This document shows, one piece after another, positions 1 through 7,274 of a stretch of 64,000 nucleotides of DNA. Numbering within the stretch: the first letter of the stretch is position 1; each line of letters starts with the position of its first letter. Source of the stretch: TCS55 sp964343505 (GTDB lineage Bacteria > Fidelibacterota > Marinisomatia > Marinisomatales > TCS55). Made by a program: the position numbers and the translations under genes. The DNA is taken from positions 1 through 64,000 of the forward strand of contig CAYFJU010000004.1 in NCBI GenBank assembly GCA_964343505.1, in the 5' to 3' direction. The notes beneath the pieces are model-generated. The model worked only from the letters and a program-made list of their open reading frames with translations. It made no database searches and was not told the DNA's origin.

Positions 1-57
1 TGGCCACATCTCTTTTTCAGGCAAACTGTCAATACCACTCATGAATAGTTCAATTGA

Positions 58-354
58 TTAATAATTCATGATTAATAACTCCTTATAATCCATATTACCA
101 TGCCGGCGTTCAATCCCCTTCTGACTGGTGGCGTCTTTAATTCGGTATTTTTTGAACAATTTCAGGGCGTCCGGACAGTCATCCATGGTAAACAGCCGTT
201 GGCCTTTTATGCCGTCCAGAATGGACTTCAATTTACCGTGGTCAAAATCCATCCCATAGCTGTACCCGTGAATATAAGGAGGATCCACGAAAAAGAAGTT
301 GTCCGGGTAACCATATTTGGAGAGTGGGGAAAAAAGTTCAAAAAATATTTGCAT
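58..354 (-). pseudogene. Remnant of a D12-class adenine-N6 DNA methyltransferase
   Basis: The 98-residue frame carries FFVDPPYIHGYSYG, the DPPY catalytic motif of adenine-N6 methyltransferases, followed by a short tail. D12/Dam enzymes are usually about 270 residues, with an N-terminal AdoMet-binding part before DPPY. Here the frame is closed upstream by a stop at 364-366, directly before the first Met, so the N-terminal part is missing. I see no other methylase or restriction gene nearby. It reads as a decayed piece of a restriction-modification or phage-type methylase. A short intact gene of unknown role is less likely. Confidence 0.6.
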
Positions 355-437
355 TAGGTCTAATTAGGCTTGTAGGTTTGCTAATGAGATTCAGTCTCAA
401 TATTAATTAATCAACAATTTGAGTTAAAGGAAAATTA

Positions 438-1508
438 ATGTTAAAACACATGGCAAAGGGAATTGTACTAACAAGTATGATAGCCAATTTAGTTACAGCT
501 CAGGACGAATTCTTCGAACCGGGATATTCTATCGGCGGGTATGGAGAACTGCACTACAATACATCTAAAACCGGTGATGGGGATGTATCCAAAAAAATGG
601 ATTTCCATCGCTTCATTATATATTATGGGTATAACTGGACTGAAAAATGGTCCTTCAAATCCGAGGTGGAACTGGAACATAATTTTGTGAAAGAAGGCCA
701 TGGTGAATTGGAACTGGAACAGGCCTTTGTGAACTACCACACGGACAAATTCGGATTCCAGGCCGGGGTCATTTTACCCTCCGTAGGGCTAATCAATGAT
801 TTCCATGAGCCGCCCTTGTTCCTATCCGTTGAACGCCCTGACTATTCAAAATATATCATTCCAACCACTTGGTTTGGTAACGGTGTTGCTGTTTACGGGC
901 AGGCCAAGGGCTTCTCTTGGAAAGCAGTCATCCATGAAGGATTGAATGGCGACGGTATCTCTGCCAAATGGAACCAGGGCATCCGTGGGGGCCGGCAAAA
1001 AGGGTATAAAGCCAACGCGCAAGAGTTGCTATACAATGGTCGGGTGGCCTACACAGGTCTCCCAGGCTTACGAGTGGGCGGGTCCTTCTCCACTACCCAA
1101 GCGCTCAGATCAGATGAAGGTGCAAAACCGATCGGTGTATCCTTGATGGAAGCCCACGCCAAGTATGATGCCAAGGGTATTATGGCCGTGGCTGAGTGGG
1201 GGAATATCAGTTACACCGATCACAGCGCCAAATCTTCAAAAGGGTACTATGTAGACCTGGGTTATGATATCGGGCGTATGCTGAACCTGGACGGTAATCT
1301 GTATCCCTGGATTCGTATGACGGACATCAATCCGGGCGTCGGTCATGATTCGGAAGACAGCAAACATTACGGCAAAATGATGTTTGGCCTGACCTATAAA
1401 CCGATTAACCAGATCGCCTTTAAATTGGACTACGCCACCAAGACTTATGCAGATAAAGACAAAGATAAAACCACTTACCTGAATTTAGGGGTTGGCTACA
1501 ATTTCTAA
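438..1508 (+). CDS. Outer-membrane beta-barrel porin
   Basis: A 356-residue protein with an N-terminal signal peptide (about residues 1-21, ending ...LVTAQ). The rest is alternating aromatic/polar strands rich in G, Y and W, and the chain ends in ...LGVGYNF, the terminal Phe typical of proteins inserted by BamA. Size and style resemble phosphate-selective (OprO/OprP-like) or general porins, but no residue fixes the substrate. It probably forms a passive outer-membrane channel. It is the first gene of a plus-strand run and overlaps the next frame by 17 bases, so it is likely co-transcribed with the exported redox and chelatase-like genes that follow. Substrate is unassigned. Confidence 0.75.
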   Translation: MLKHMAKGIVLTSMIANLVTAQDEFFEPGYSIGGYGELHYNTSKTGDGDVSKKMDFHRFIIYYGYNWTEKWSFKSEVELEHNFVKEGHGELELEQAFVNYHTDKFGFQAGVILPSVGLINDFHEPPLFLSVERPDYSKYIIPTTWFGNGVAVYGQAKGFSWKAVIHEGLNGDGISAKWNQGIRGGRQKGYKANAQELLYNGRVAYTGLPGLRVGGSFSTTQALRSDEGAKPIGVSLMEAHAKYDAKGIMAVAEWGNISYTDHSAKSSKGYYVDLGYDIGRMLNLDGNLYPWIRMTDINPGVGHDSEDSKHYGKMMFGLTYKPINQIAFKLDYATKTYADKDKDKTTYLNLGVGYNF

Positions 1509-2115
1509 GCAGATTTCGAAGCGTGTGAACCAACAAGCCTCCGGCGTGCGAGACATCAATCGCCGGAGGTTCTCCATAATCCGCGGTCTGGTCCTCGGTT
1601 GTGGATTTATGATGCTCATGGGGTCTCAAATCCAGGCTGGAATCAAAGATGATGTAGAAGGATACATCCGCAAACAATTGGGACCCGAGGTTACCCTGTC
1701 CATGAAAAAACTTCCCCTCGACAAAACTCTTAAATCTGCCATAGAAAAAAAAGTACATCAACGGTTTTTCAAAGATTATATTTATGTATGGTCCGTTAAC
1801 GTGAGGGGGAAAGTTGTGGCCTACGGGCTGCTCGATAATGTGAAAGGGATGGCCATGCCCATTACATTTCTGGTCTTGTTTGACCCTGAAGGAAAAATCA
1901 TGGATACCCATGTTGTGAAATATCGCGAACCTTATGGCGGGGAAATTGCCAGTCCAAAGTGGACTGAACAATTTGTCGGCCACTCGGCAGAATCCAACTT
2001 TGTGGTGGGGGATGGGATTGATGGTATATCGGGGGCCACCATTTCCGTTTACAGCATGTCCACCGGTGTCATGAAGCTCAGCCTACTGTTTCCAAAGATT
2101 AAGGAGCAATTATGA
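1492..2115 (+). CDS. Exported FMN-binding domain protein (RnfG/NqrC-type)
   Basis: The C-terminal motif DGISGATIS (around residues 180-190) matches the S/T-G-A-T-x-S/T signature in which Thr carries covalently linked FMN in RnfG, NqrC and NosR-type domains. A hydrophobic stretch at about residues 29-50 ending in SQIQA is a signal peptide or anchor, so the flavin domain should lie outside the cytoplasm. The open frame begins with TTG at 1492 inside the porin gene. GTG at 1525 or 1546 would give a more usual signal peptide, so the start is uncertain. It overlaps the next gene by ATGA. No ApbE flavin transferase is in the window. A periplasmic electron-transfer role is inferred. Confidence 0.8.
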   Translation: MATISKQISKRVNQQASGVRDINRRRFSIIRGLVLGCGFMMLMGSQIQAGIKDDVEGYIRKQLGPEVTLSMKKLPLDKTLKSAIEKKVHQRFFKDYIYVWSVNVRGKVVAYGLLDNVKGMAMPITFLVLFDPEGKIMDTHVVKYREPYGGEIASPKWTEQFVGHSAESNFVVGDGIDGISGATISVYSMSTGVMKLSLLFPKIKEQL

Positions 2116-2606
2116 CTGAATTCACCCCGCTCCGGTCATTTCCGTCTCCGGTGAAAACACTAATTGCGGTTTTCATCATTGTATTAACCATCGGTGTATC
2201 TGCCGGATTATATTATGTGGGATACAACACGGATTATACGGTGAAGGGGACGCAGGAATTTTACGGCGGTTCCAGGAAAGATTCAGAATTTGACATTCCC
2301 GATCAATATCCCAAATCATTGGAAGCCTTGCTGCTCACAACCCATTCCCACGTGACCTCCTTTGCCGTGATTTTTGTCGTGTTGAGTTTATTGTTTTACT
2401 TCACTGAAAGTTTACCTGAAAAATGGAAAATATTTTTCATGATCGAGCCCTTGATTTCTACCCTAGTCACCTTCAGTTCATTTTTTGCCATTCGGTATCT
2501 CAACCCAAATTTTGTTTATTTGACAATGATTTCAGGGGGGCTCATGTATGGCTCATATTACATCATGGCTGTCATCATTTTTAAAGAGTCATTTAGATCC
2601 AAATAA
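2112..2606 (+). CDS. Four-helix membrane protein with a THSH motif
   Basis: A 164-residue protein with predicted membrane segments at about 15-38, 78-98, 106-127 and 133-157. A polar loop of about 40 residues follows the first helix. The second helix starts with LLTTHSHVTS, two closely spaced His that could bind heme or metal, and similar small membrane proteins have THxH at this place. Its start overlaps the stop of the FMN-binding gene (ATGA), which argues for coupled translation and a joint function, for example passing electrons across the inner membrane to the exported flavin. I cannot name the family, and heme binding is inference. Confidence 0.65.
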   Translation: MTEFTPLRSFPSPVKTLIAVFIIVLTIGVSAGLYYVGYNTDYTVKGTQEFYGGSRKDSEFDIPDQYPKSLEALLLTTHSHVTSFAVIFVVLSLLFYFTESLPEKWKIFFMIEPLISTLVTFSSFFAIRYLNPNFVYLTMISGGLMYGSYYIMAVIIFKESFRSK

Positions 2607-2624
2607 ATCGGAGGGATTCATTAT

Positions 2625-2993
2625 ATGCGGGAATTTTTTTATGAATCAATGAACGGGTGTGCATACAAATGTAAAAAATGCGCCAGAATCCATATTGAGT
2701 ATGGAACAACCGTCATCGAACTGGAGATTAAACAATTCTGGGAATTTAACAAATATGTCGAAAGTGTGAATCCTGATTGGCTCGGTTCGGAGCGGTTCAT
2801 ACTGCCGTTATTGGGCAGGGAGGTCTATTGCGGTTTTACCCGGCGGCAATTTGAAGAATTTCGCTTACTCTTGTCCGAGGCTATGGAGCATTTAACCAAT
2901 GATAATTTTATGAGCCAGGATAGGATCGATCAGGTAAGTGGATTAAGCGATCATTATTGGACAACAGAACTCGATAAATCATTACCAAACTAA
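2625..2993 (+). CDS. Small Cys-containing protein, DUF6686-like
   Basis: A 122-residue soluble protein with no signal peptide. Its N-terminus holds CAYKCKKC at residues 12-19, a compact Cys cluster that could bind zinc or iron. The rest is mixed alpha/beta with a helical C-terminal half. It recalls small FCB-group proteins annotated DUF6686, but that is from memory. It lies 18 bases after the four-helix membrane gene with a GGAGG ribosome site in the gap, and 13 bases before the chelatase-like gene, so it is part of the same operon. Function unknown; a metal-handling role would fit the context. Confidence 0.6.
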   Translation: MREFFYESMNGCAYKCKKCARIHIEYGTTVIELEIKQFWEFNKYVESVNPDWLGSERFILPLLGREVYCGFTRRQFEEFRLLLSEAMEHLTNDNFMSQDRIDQVSGLSDHYWTTELDKSLPN

Positions 2994-3006
2994 ATGAGGA
3001 ATTAAA

Positions 3007-3621
3007 TTGATGTACAAACGCGTATTATTTATTCTGATGATCGGCTTGTCGTTGGTCATCAGTGGATCCAGTGTCAAGGCAAAAGCAAAAAAAGCAATAT
3101 CACTCAACTCAAATGATGTGATCGTCCTGGCCATGCACGGTGTGCCGGCCAGTGATACACCGGCAGATAAGGTGGGGGAATACCATAAACTGCACGGTAT
3201 GATGGAATCGGCGCCGGCCCATGTCGTGGAAAATATTCGCTTTCATTATGAGCGTTTGGACAGTCTTGTCCGTCATTGGCCCAGAACGCCTGAAAATGAT
3301 CCCTATTATTTTGGAACGAAGAAAATTGCCATACGGATGGCGGAAAGGACGGGCGCGAAAGTCCTTATAGCATTCAACGAATTTTGCGCGCCGGATTTAC
3401 CATCTGCTTTTTCTAACGCTGTGGCTGGCGGTGCAAAACGGGTGATTGTGATTACGGCTATGTTAACCCCCGGCGGCAACCACGCGGAAATAGATATTCC
3501 CGCAGCCATTGAAGAAGCACAAGCAGCCCATCCCGGGGTTGAATTCAAATATGCCTGGCCGTTCGAGATCGATGCTATCGCTGGTGTGCTGATTGATCAA
3601 ATCGGTTCTTTTGTAGATTAA
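3007..3621 (+). CDS. Exported CbiX/SirB-type tetrapyrrole chelatase homologue
   Basis: A 204-residue protein. Residues 1-25 form a signal peptide (MMYKR, then a hydrophobic run to VKAKA). The mature part has the CbiX pattern: an N-terminal strand ending in LAMHGVP (His44, matching the catalytic His of the family's HG motif) and TPGGNHAEIDIPAAIEE (His159, matching GGHxxEDIP). CbiX-type enzymes insert cobalt or iron into sirohydrochlorin in the cytoplasm. An exported copy is unusual, though periplasmic CbiKP of Desulfovibrio vulgaris is a precedent. Beside a TonB receptor and an HmuY-like lipoprotein, it may bind or de-metallate heme or another metallo-tetrapyrrole outside the cytoplasm. The family is well supported; the function is inferred. 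Confidence 0.75.
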   Translation: MMYKRVLFILMIGLSLVISGSSVKAKAKKAISLNSNDVIVLAMHGVPASDTPADKVGEYHKLHGMMESAPAHVVENIRFHYERLDSLVRHWPRTPENDPYYFGTKKIAIRMAERTGAKVLIAFNEFCAPDLPSAFSNAVAGGAKRVIVITAMLTPGGNHAEIDIPAAIEEAQAAHPGVEFKYAWPFEIDAIAGVLIDQIGSFVD

Positions 3622-3716
3622 AAACCTACTGAAATTCACGGAAAAGAAGTAGGAGTGAAGTCGCCCAATATTTTAAAATTCGACCCACCATTCGAAACAT
3701 AAAATGAGCAGTTGAA

Positions 3717-4319
3717 ATGATATCTGATAGACAAGCCAAAGAGCGCGAATTCCGTAAAGAACAAATTCTTGAAGGCGCCCTTACCGTATTTAAATCAAAA
3801 GGATTGGAAGGGGCCACCATGGACGAGATTGCCAAGGAAGCAGATTTTGGCAAGGCGACCTTGTATTATTACTTTAGTTCCAAGGAAGAAATTTTTATTG
3901 AATTGTTGGATCGGGGCTGGAAAATGATCTGGGAATCGATCGAACCGGTGATTCATGATCATGAACATCCGAAAGAAACCTTCATGAATGCGCTGAATCT
4001 TATTGGCGGATTGGTTGGTGAAAACCAGGTCCTTTTTGAATTTTTATTTACAGCCCCCCAAATAATGCCCAGTGCACTTTTAGAAGGGAAACCGGCCTGG
4101 AAGGGATACCAGAATAAAATGTACGGCGTATTCCAGGGTTTGCTGGAAGAGGGGATGGCCAAAGGTGAATTTCCTCAGATGCGGTCTGACCTCATGATGC
4201 GCGCGATTGGCGGGCTGTTCCATGGCTTATTCTTCCTCGGTCATGGTAAAAAACCGGTTTCGGCCGATGCCATGGAAGAATTCATCACAACTTTTATAGG
4301 AAACTACGGCACGTCCTGA
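3717..4319 (+). CDS. TetR/AcrR-family transcriptional regulator
   Basis: A 200-residue protein. Residues 10-60 form the TetR N-terminal helix-turn-helix, with ATMDEIAKEADFGKATLYYYF and the following FSSKEEIF segment, the standard recognition-helix pattern. The C-terminal two thirds are helical and would form the ligand-binding and dimer domain. It sits 95 bases after the chelatase-like gene and just before the TonB receptor, all in the same direction, so it probably controls this envelope locus. The gap before it holds a short CCTAC/GTAGG hairpin at about 3626-3653 but no clear operator. The ligand cannot be read from sequence. Confidence 0.85.
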   Translation: MISDRQAKEREFRKEQILEGALTVFKSKGLEGATMDEIAKEADFGKATLYYYFSSKEEIFIELLDRGWKMIWESIEPVIHDHEHPKETFMNALNLIGGLVGENQVLFEFLFTAPQIMPSALLEGKPAWKGYQNKMYGVFQGLLEEGMAKGEFPQMRSDLMMRAIGGLFHGLFFLGHGKKPVSADAMEEFITTFIGNYGTS

Positions 4320-4356
4320 TTCCCAAAGATTGAGTGGGGGAATGCTTTTTCATATC

Positions 4357-6480
4357 ATGAATAAATTGTTTTTAGCATTAACTATTTTGGTTGCTTTCCT
4401 CTTGGCAGAAAAGGGCCAAACCATTTCAGGTACAATCCGGGATACCCGCACAGGCAGACCACTCCAACAGGTCAATATCGTCGTCCGGGGAGAAGGTGTC
4501 GGCACCACCACGGATGAAAGTGGTGTATTTCATTTATCAGGATTATCCTCCGGCAAAAAAATGTTGGAAATATCTCATATTGGCTATGAGCCCGAAGTTC
4601 ACGTAGTCAAAATTCCAATTTCAGACCCACTCAAAATCCGACTGAAGCAAAACTTAATCCGGATGGATGCGATTGTGACCACCGGCACGAGAACAGAACG
4701 ATTCCTCAAAGATGTGCCTGTGACGACGCAGATAATCAAGGGCGATAAACTGCGCGAATCCGGTGCAGTTGATCTATCCCAACTCATCCAAGAAACCACC
4801 GGTGTGAATGTGGTGGAGAACCAATTTGGAACCGGGGTAGAACTCCATGGCTTTGACTCTGACCATATTCTCATCCTGATTGATGGCATGAAAATTGTTG
4901 GCCGAGTGAATGGTCAATTGGATATTGCCCAGATTCCGCTGGACCAGATTGAGCGAATTGAAATTGTGAAAGGCGCCACCTCGGCGTTGTACGGCAGTGA
5001 GGCCATGGGTGGTGTAATCAATATTTTGACCAAAAATCCGGAAATACCAATAAACCTGAATATTGAAAGCACTGTTGGCTCCTATGGGCGTCGAAACCAT
5101 ACACTATCGCTGAGTCGTGCCAGCGGGGATTGGAATTGGGTCTTGAGCGGTGGTGCCCGGCAATCCGGCGGTTATGATCTGGATAAGAAAACAATCTGGG
5201 AGGACGGCAGCCAATATGAAAAGCGCAACATACATCTCAAGGTCAACCGAAAATATAATGATCGTTTAAACATCCGAATAGACGCCCGGTATTTTGAAGA
5301 AAATCAAGCATTGATTAGCAGTCATGTTTTCATGGATCGATTGGGAAACGACCGTGCTTCAGCACGGGGGAAAATCCAGTATAAAAACGGCCAGTGGTCA
5401 ATCAACGGCAGTTTAGAGCAATCGAATTACAGCCATATCTTAGACCGGGTTGTTATCAAATCCGGCAACATCTTAAAAGGATCTATTACTCAGGATAATC
5501 TAACCTCTTCCAATATTCAGTTTATGCGGGAGGGAGAAATCCATAAAATGGTGGGCGGAGTCGGTTATGACCTGGAAAGCATTTCCTCTGACCGGGTCCA
5601 GGATGGATTCCGGGAATCGGATCTAACCAATTTCTTTATCCAGGATGAAATACAGATCTCCAAAAACTGGATTCTATTAGGCGGTCTGAGGATGGATGAT
5701 CATTCAATTTATGGTCAACATGTGTCACCCAAAATTTCTATCATGTTTAAACCGGAAATGATCTCTCGCATTCGGTTGGCTTTCGGCAAAGGATTTCGGG
5801 CGCCGTCCTTTAAAGAACTTTTCTTGGATTACAGCAATATTTCTGTGGGGTATCATGTGATTGGTAATCCCAAACTCGAACCGGAAACATCCCGCAATGT
5901 TAATTTGGATGTGGAAAGATGGCAAACGGGCAAATACCACGGTCGCATCAACCTATTCTGGAATGAAATCAGCGGTTTAATTGATTATAAGTATCTCGGG
6001 TTGTTGGATGGTCAATCTACATATCAATCCACCAATTTATCTGCCGTTCGCACCAGAGGAATGGAGTTGGACTTTACTTATTTCATCACTGATCAGTTGG
6101 AATCATGGATCGGTTTTAGCCAGCTGGACACATGGGATAAAGATCACCAGAGGGAACTGCCGCTTAAAGCACGGCACAAAGTTCAGGCGGGGATACGATA
6201 TGCTTTTTCCAATGGGATGAAAATAAATGTTCGCACCCAGTCCATGAGTGAACGCATCAACTGGGAAGAAAAATTAACAGGGGAAACGATCAAAAAGATT
6301 ATTGATCCTTACATGACCCTGAATGCCAATTTTGCATTTCCGCTTCCCTGGGGATTACAGGGATTTATGGGCGGAAAAAATTTAACCAATCAAGTTAATC
6401 AAGTGTGGGGACCCATGCCGGGAAGAGAATGGTATGGGGGTATTCGCTTTGATCTGACGAATAAACAACAAGGAAACTAA
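4357..6480 (+). CDS. TonB-dependent outer-membrane receptor with N-terminal carboxypeptidase-like domain
   Basis: About 707 residues from the chosen ATG (MNKLFLALTILVAFLLAEKG, a good signal peptide). The open frame begins at a TTG at 4330, and ATG 4342 is also possible. Domains in order: a CarboxypepD-reg-like beta-sandwich (about residues 22-105), a TonB-box-like segment near DAIVTTGTRTER, a plug domain (VPVTTQIIKG to ALYGSEAMGGVINILTK), and a 22-strand barrel. The barrel includes the family motif GFRAPSFKELF and ends near GIRFDLTNKQQGN. It imports a bulky substrate using proton-motive force via TonB/ExbBD, none of which are in the window. The HmuY-like lipoprotein two bases downstream suggests heme as substrate. 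Confidence 0.88.
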   Translation: MNKLFLALTILVAFLLAEKGQTISGTIRDTRTGRPLQQVNIVVRGEGVGTTTDESGVFHLSGLSSGKKMLEISHIGYEPEVHVVKIPISDPLKIRLKQNLIRMDAIVTTGTRTERFLKDVPVTTQIIKGDKLRESGAVDLSQLIQETTGVNVVENQFGTGVELHGFDSDHILILIDGMKIVGRVNGQLDIAQIPLDQIERIEIVKGATSALYGSEAMGGVINILTKNPEIPINLNIESTVGSYGRRNHTLSLSRASGDWNWVLSGGARQSGGYDLDKKTIWEDGSQYEKRNIHLKVNRKYNDRLNIRIDARYFEENQALISSHVFMDRLGNDRASARGKIQYKNGQWSINGSLEQSNYSHILDRVVIKSGNILKGSITQDNLTSSNIQFMREGEIHKMVGGVGYDLESISSDRVQDGFRESDLTNFFIQDEIQISKNWILLGGLRMDDHSIYGQHVSPKISIMFKPEMISRIRLAFGKGFRAPSFKELFLDYSNISVGYHVIGNPKLEPETSRNVNLDVERWQTGKYHGRINLFWNEISGLIDYKYLGLLDGQSTYQSTNLSAVRTRGMELDFTYFITDQLESWIGFSQLDTWDKDHQRELPLKARHKVQAGIRYAFSNGMKINVRTQSMSERINWEEKLTGETIKKIIDPYMTLNANFAFPLPWGLQGFMGGKNLTNQVNQVWGPMPGREWYGGIRFDLTNKQQGN

Positions 6481-6482
6481 AA

Positions 6483-7028
6483 ATGAAAAAAATCATACTC
6501 TGGCTGTCCATCTTCGGGCTTATCACCATTGGCTGTGAAGATAAGAAAGCAGAAGAAACCAATGTGATTGATGAAACCGTAAAAGAATTTACTTCGGTGA
6601 ATATCAAAACAGATGGCCCTGAATTCTTTACCTTTGGAACGAACAAGGGAGCAACAAGCCAACCATCCAGTTGGGATCTGTCCTTTGCCGTTGTGGATTA
6701 TCAACCTTCACCGCAAGCACCGGTTATTAAGGATCCCGTTATCATCATTGGCAATGGGAAAACAGCCGCGAAAGTTGAAGCGAAATCTTTGGAAGATGTA
6801 ACCACCCTGCCGGCCGCATCATTGTTTATAGCGGATAAAGACGGCTTTTATACCACCCAGGGATGGTATGATTACAATCCTGCGACCCATACCGTGACAC
6901 CGAAGGAATTTGTTTACGTCGTCAAAGTTGACGATACTAAGAATGCCCTGATTGAAATCACGGATTATTACGATGAAAACGGACAATCTGGATATTTTAC
7001 GATTCATTGGAAGTATTTAGGTAATTAG
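6483..7028 (+). CDS. HmuY-like heme-binding surface lipoprotein
   Basis: A 181-residue protein with a lipoprotein signal peptide (hydrophobic run ending in ITIGC, Cys about residue 18). The mature part has features of the HmuY family: a WDLSF segment near residue 62, and a C-terminal ITDYYDENGQSGYFTIHWKY strand pair, like the YY...G...F.. ending of HmuY. In Porphyromonas, HmuY captures heme and passes it to the TonB receptor HmuR. Here the gene follows the receptor stop by two bases, the same partnership. Heme ligands (His or Met pairs) cannot be placed with confidence, so ligand specificity is inferred. Confidence 0.7.
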   Translation: MKKIILWLSIFGLITIGCEDKKAEETNVIDETVKEFTSVNIKTDGPEFFTFGTNKGATSQPSSWDLSFAVVDYQPSPQAPVIKDPVIIIGNGKTAAKVEAKSLEDVTTLPAASLFIADKDGFYTTQGWYDYNPATHTVTPKEFVYVVKVDDTKNALIEITDYYDENGQSGYFTIHWKYLGN

Positions 7029-7043
7029 TTATAAATTCCACCA

Positions 7044-7125
7044 GGTGCGGAAGCCAATAAACTTTCTGATTTGCTAACCCTCCTCATTTAACCTCCTTCT
7101 ACAAATCAGAATTCGTTTCCGCACC
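7044..7125. repeat. Two-step inverted repeat after the HmuY-like gene
   Basis: GGTGCGGAA at 7044-7052 pairs with TTCCGCACC at 7117-7125, and inside it CTGATTTG at 7066-7073 pairs with CAAATCAG at 7102-7109. The arms are perfect and nested, so the transcript end would fold into a long hairpin just before the terminator at 7134. It could protect the mRNA 3' end or be a palindromic repeat element. Confidence 0.6.
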
Positions 7126-7133
7126 GAATAATT

Positions 7134-7161
7134 AAAAAGGGCTGAGAAATCAGCCCTTTTT
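7134..7161 (+). terminator. Rho-independent terminator of the receptor/lipoprotein operon
   Basis: A 12-base stem AAAAAGGGCTGA / TCAGCCCTTTTT closes on the loop GAAA. The A/T flanks make it able to work in both directions. It ends the plus-strand envelope operon and lies upstream of the converging minus-strand amidohydrolase gene. Confidence 0.85.
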
Positions 7162-7171
7162 AATTTCTATC

Positions 7172-7271
7172 GTCATTGCCCACCTGCCAAGCGGGCAGGG
7201 GAGTCATTTTTTTTAGAATAACGAAGAAATCCCTTATGATGATGAGATTGCTTCGTTCCACTCGCAATGAC
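7172..7271. repeat. REP-like dispersed palindromic element
   Basis: GTCATTGC at 7172-7179 is inverted as GCAATGAC at 7264-7271. The right end read on the minus strand begins GTCATTGCGAGTGGAACGAA, which closely matches the GTCATTGCGAG...GAAGCAATCTC repeat family found between genes in many bacteria. A small CCTGCC/GGGCAGG hairpin lies inside at 7183-7199. It has no coding capacity and sits between two converging transcripts. Confidence 0.6.
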
Positions 7272-7274
7272 TAT

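Noticed and set aside
1420..1983. Long minus-strand frame (187 residues)
   Set aside because: It lies over the porin end and the FMN-binding gene, both well supported, and has no recognisable motif.
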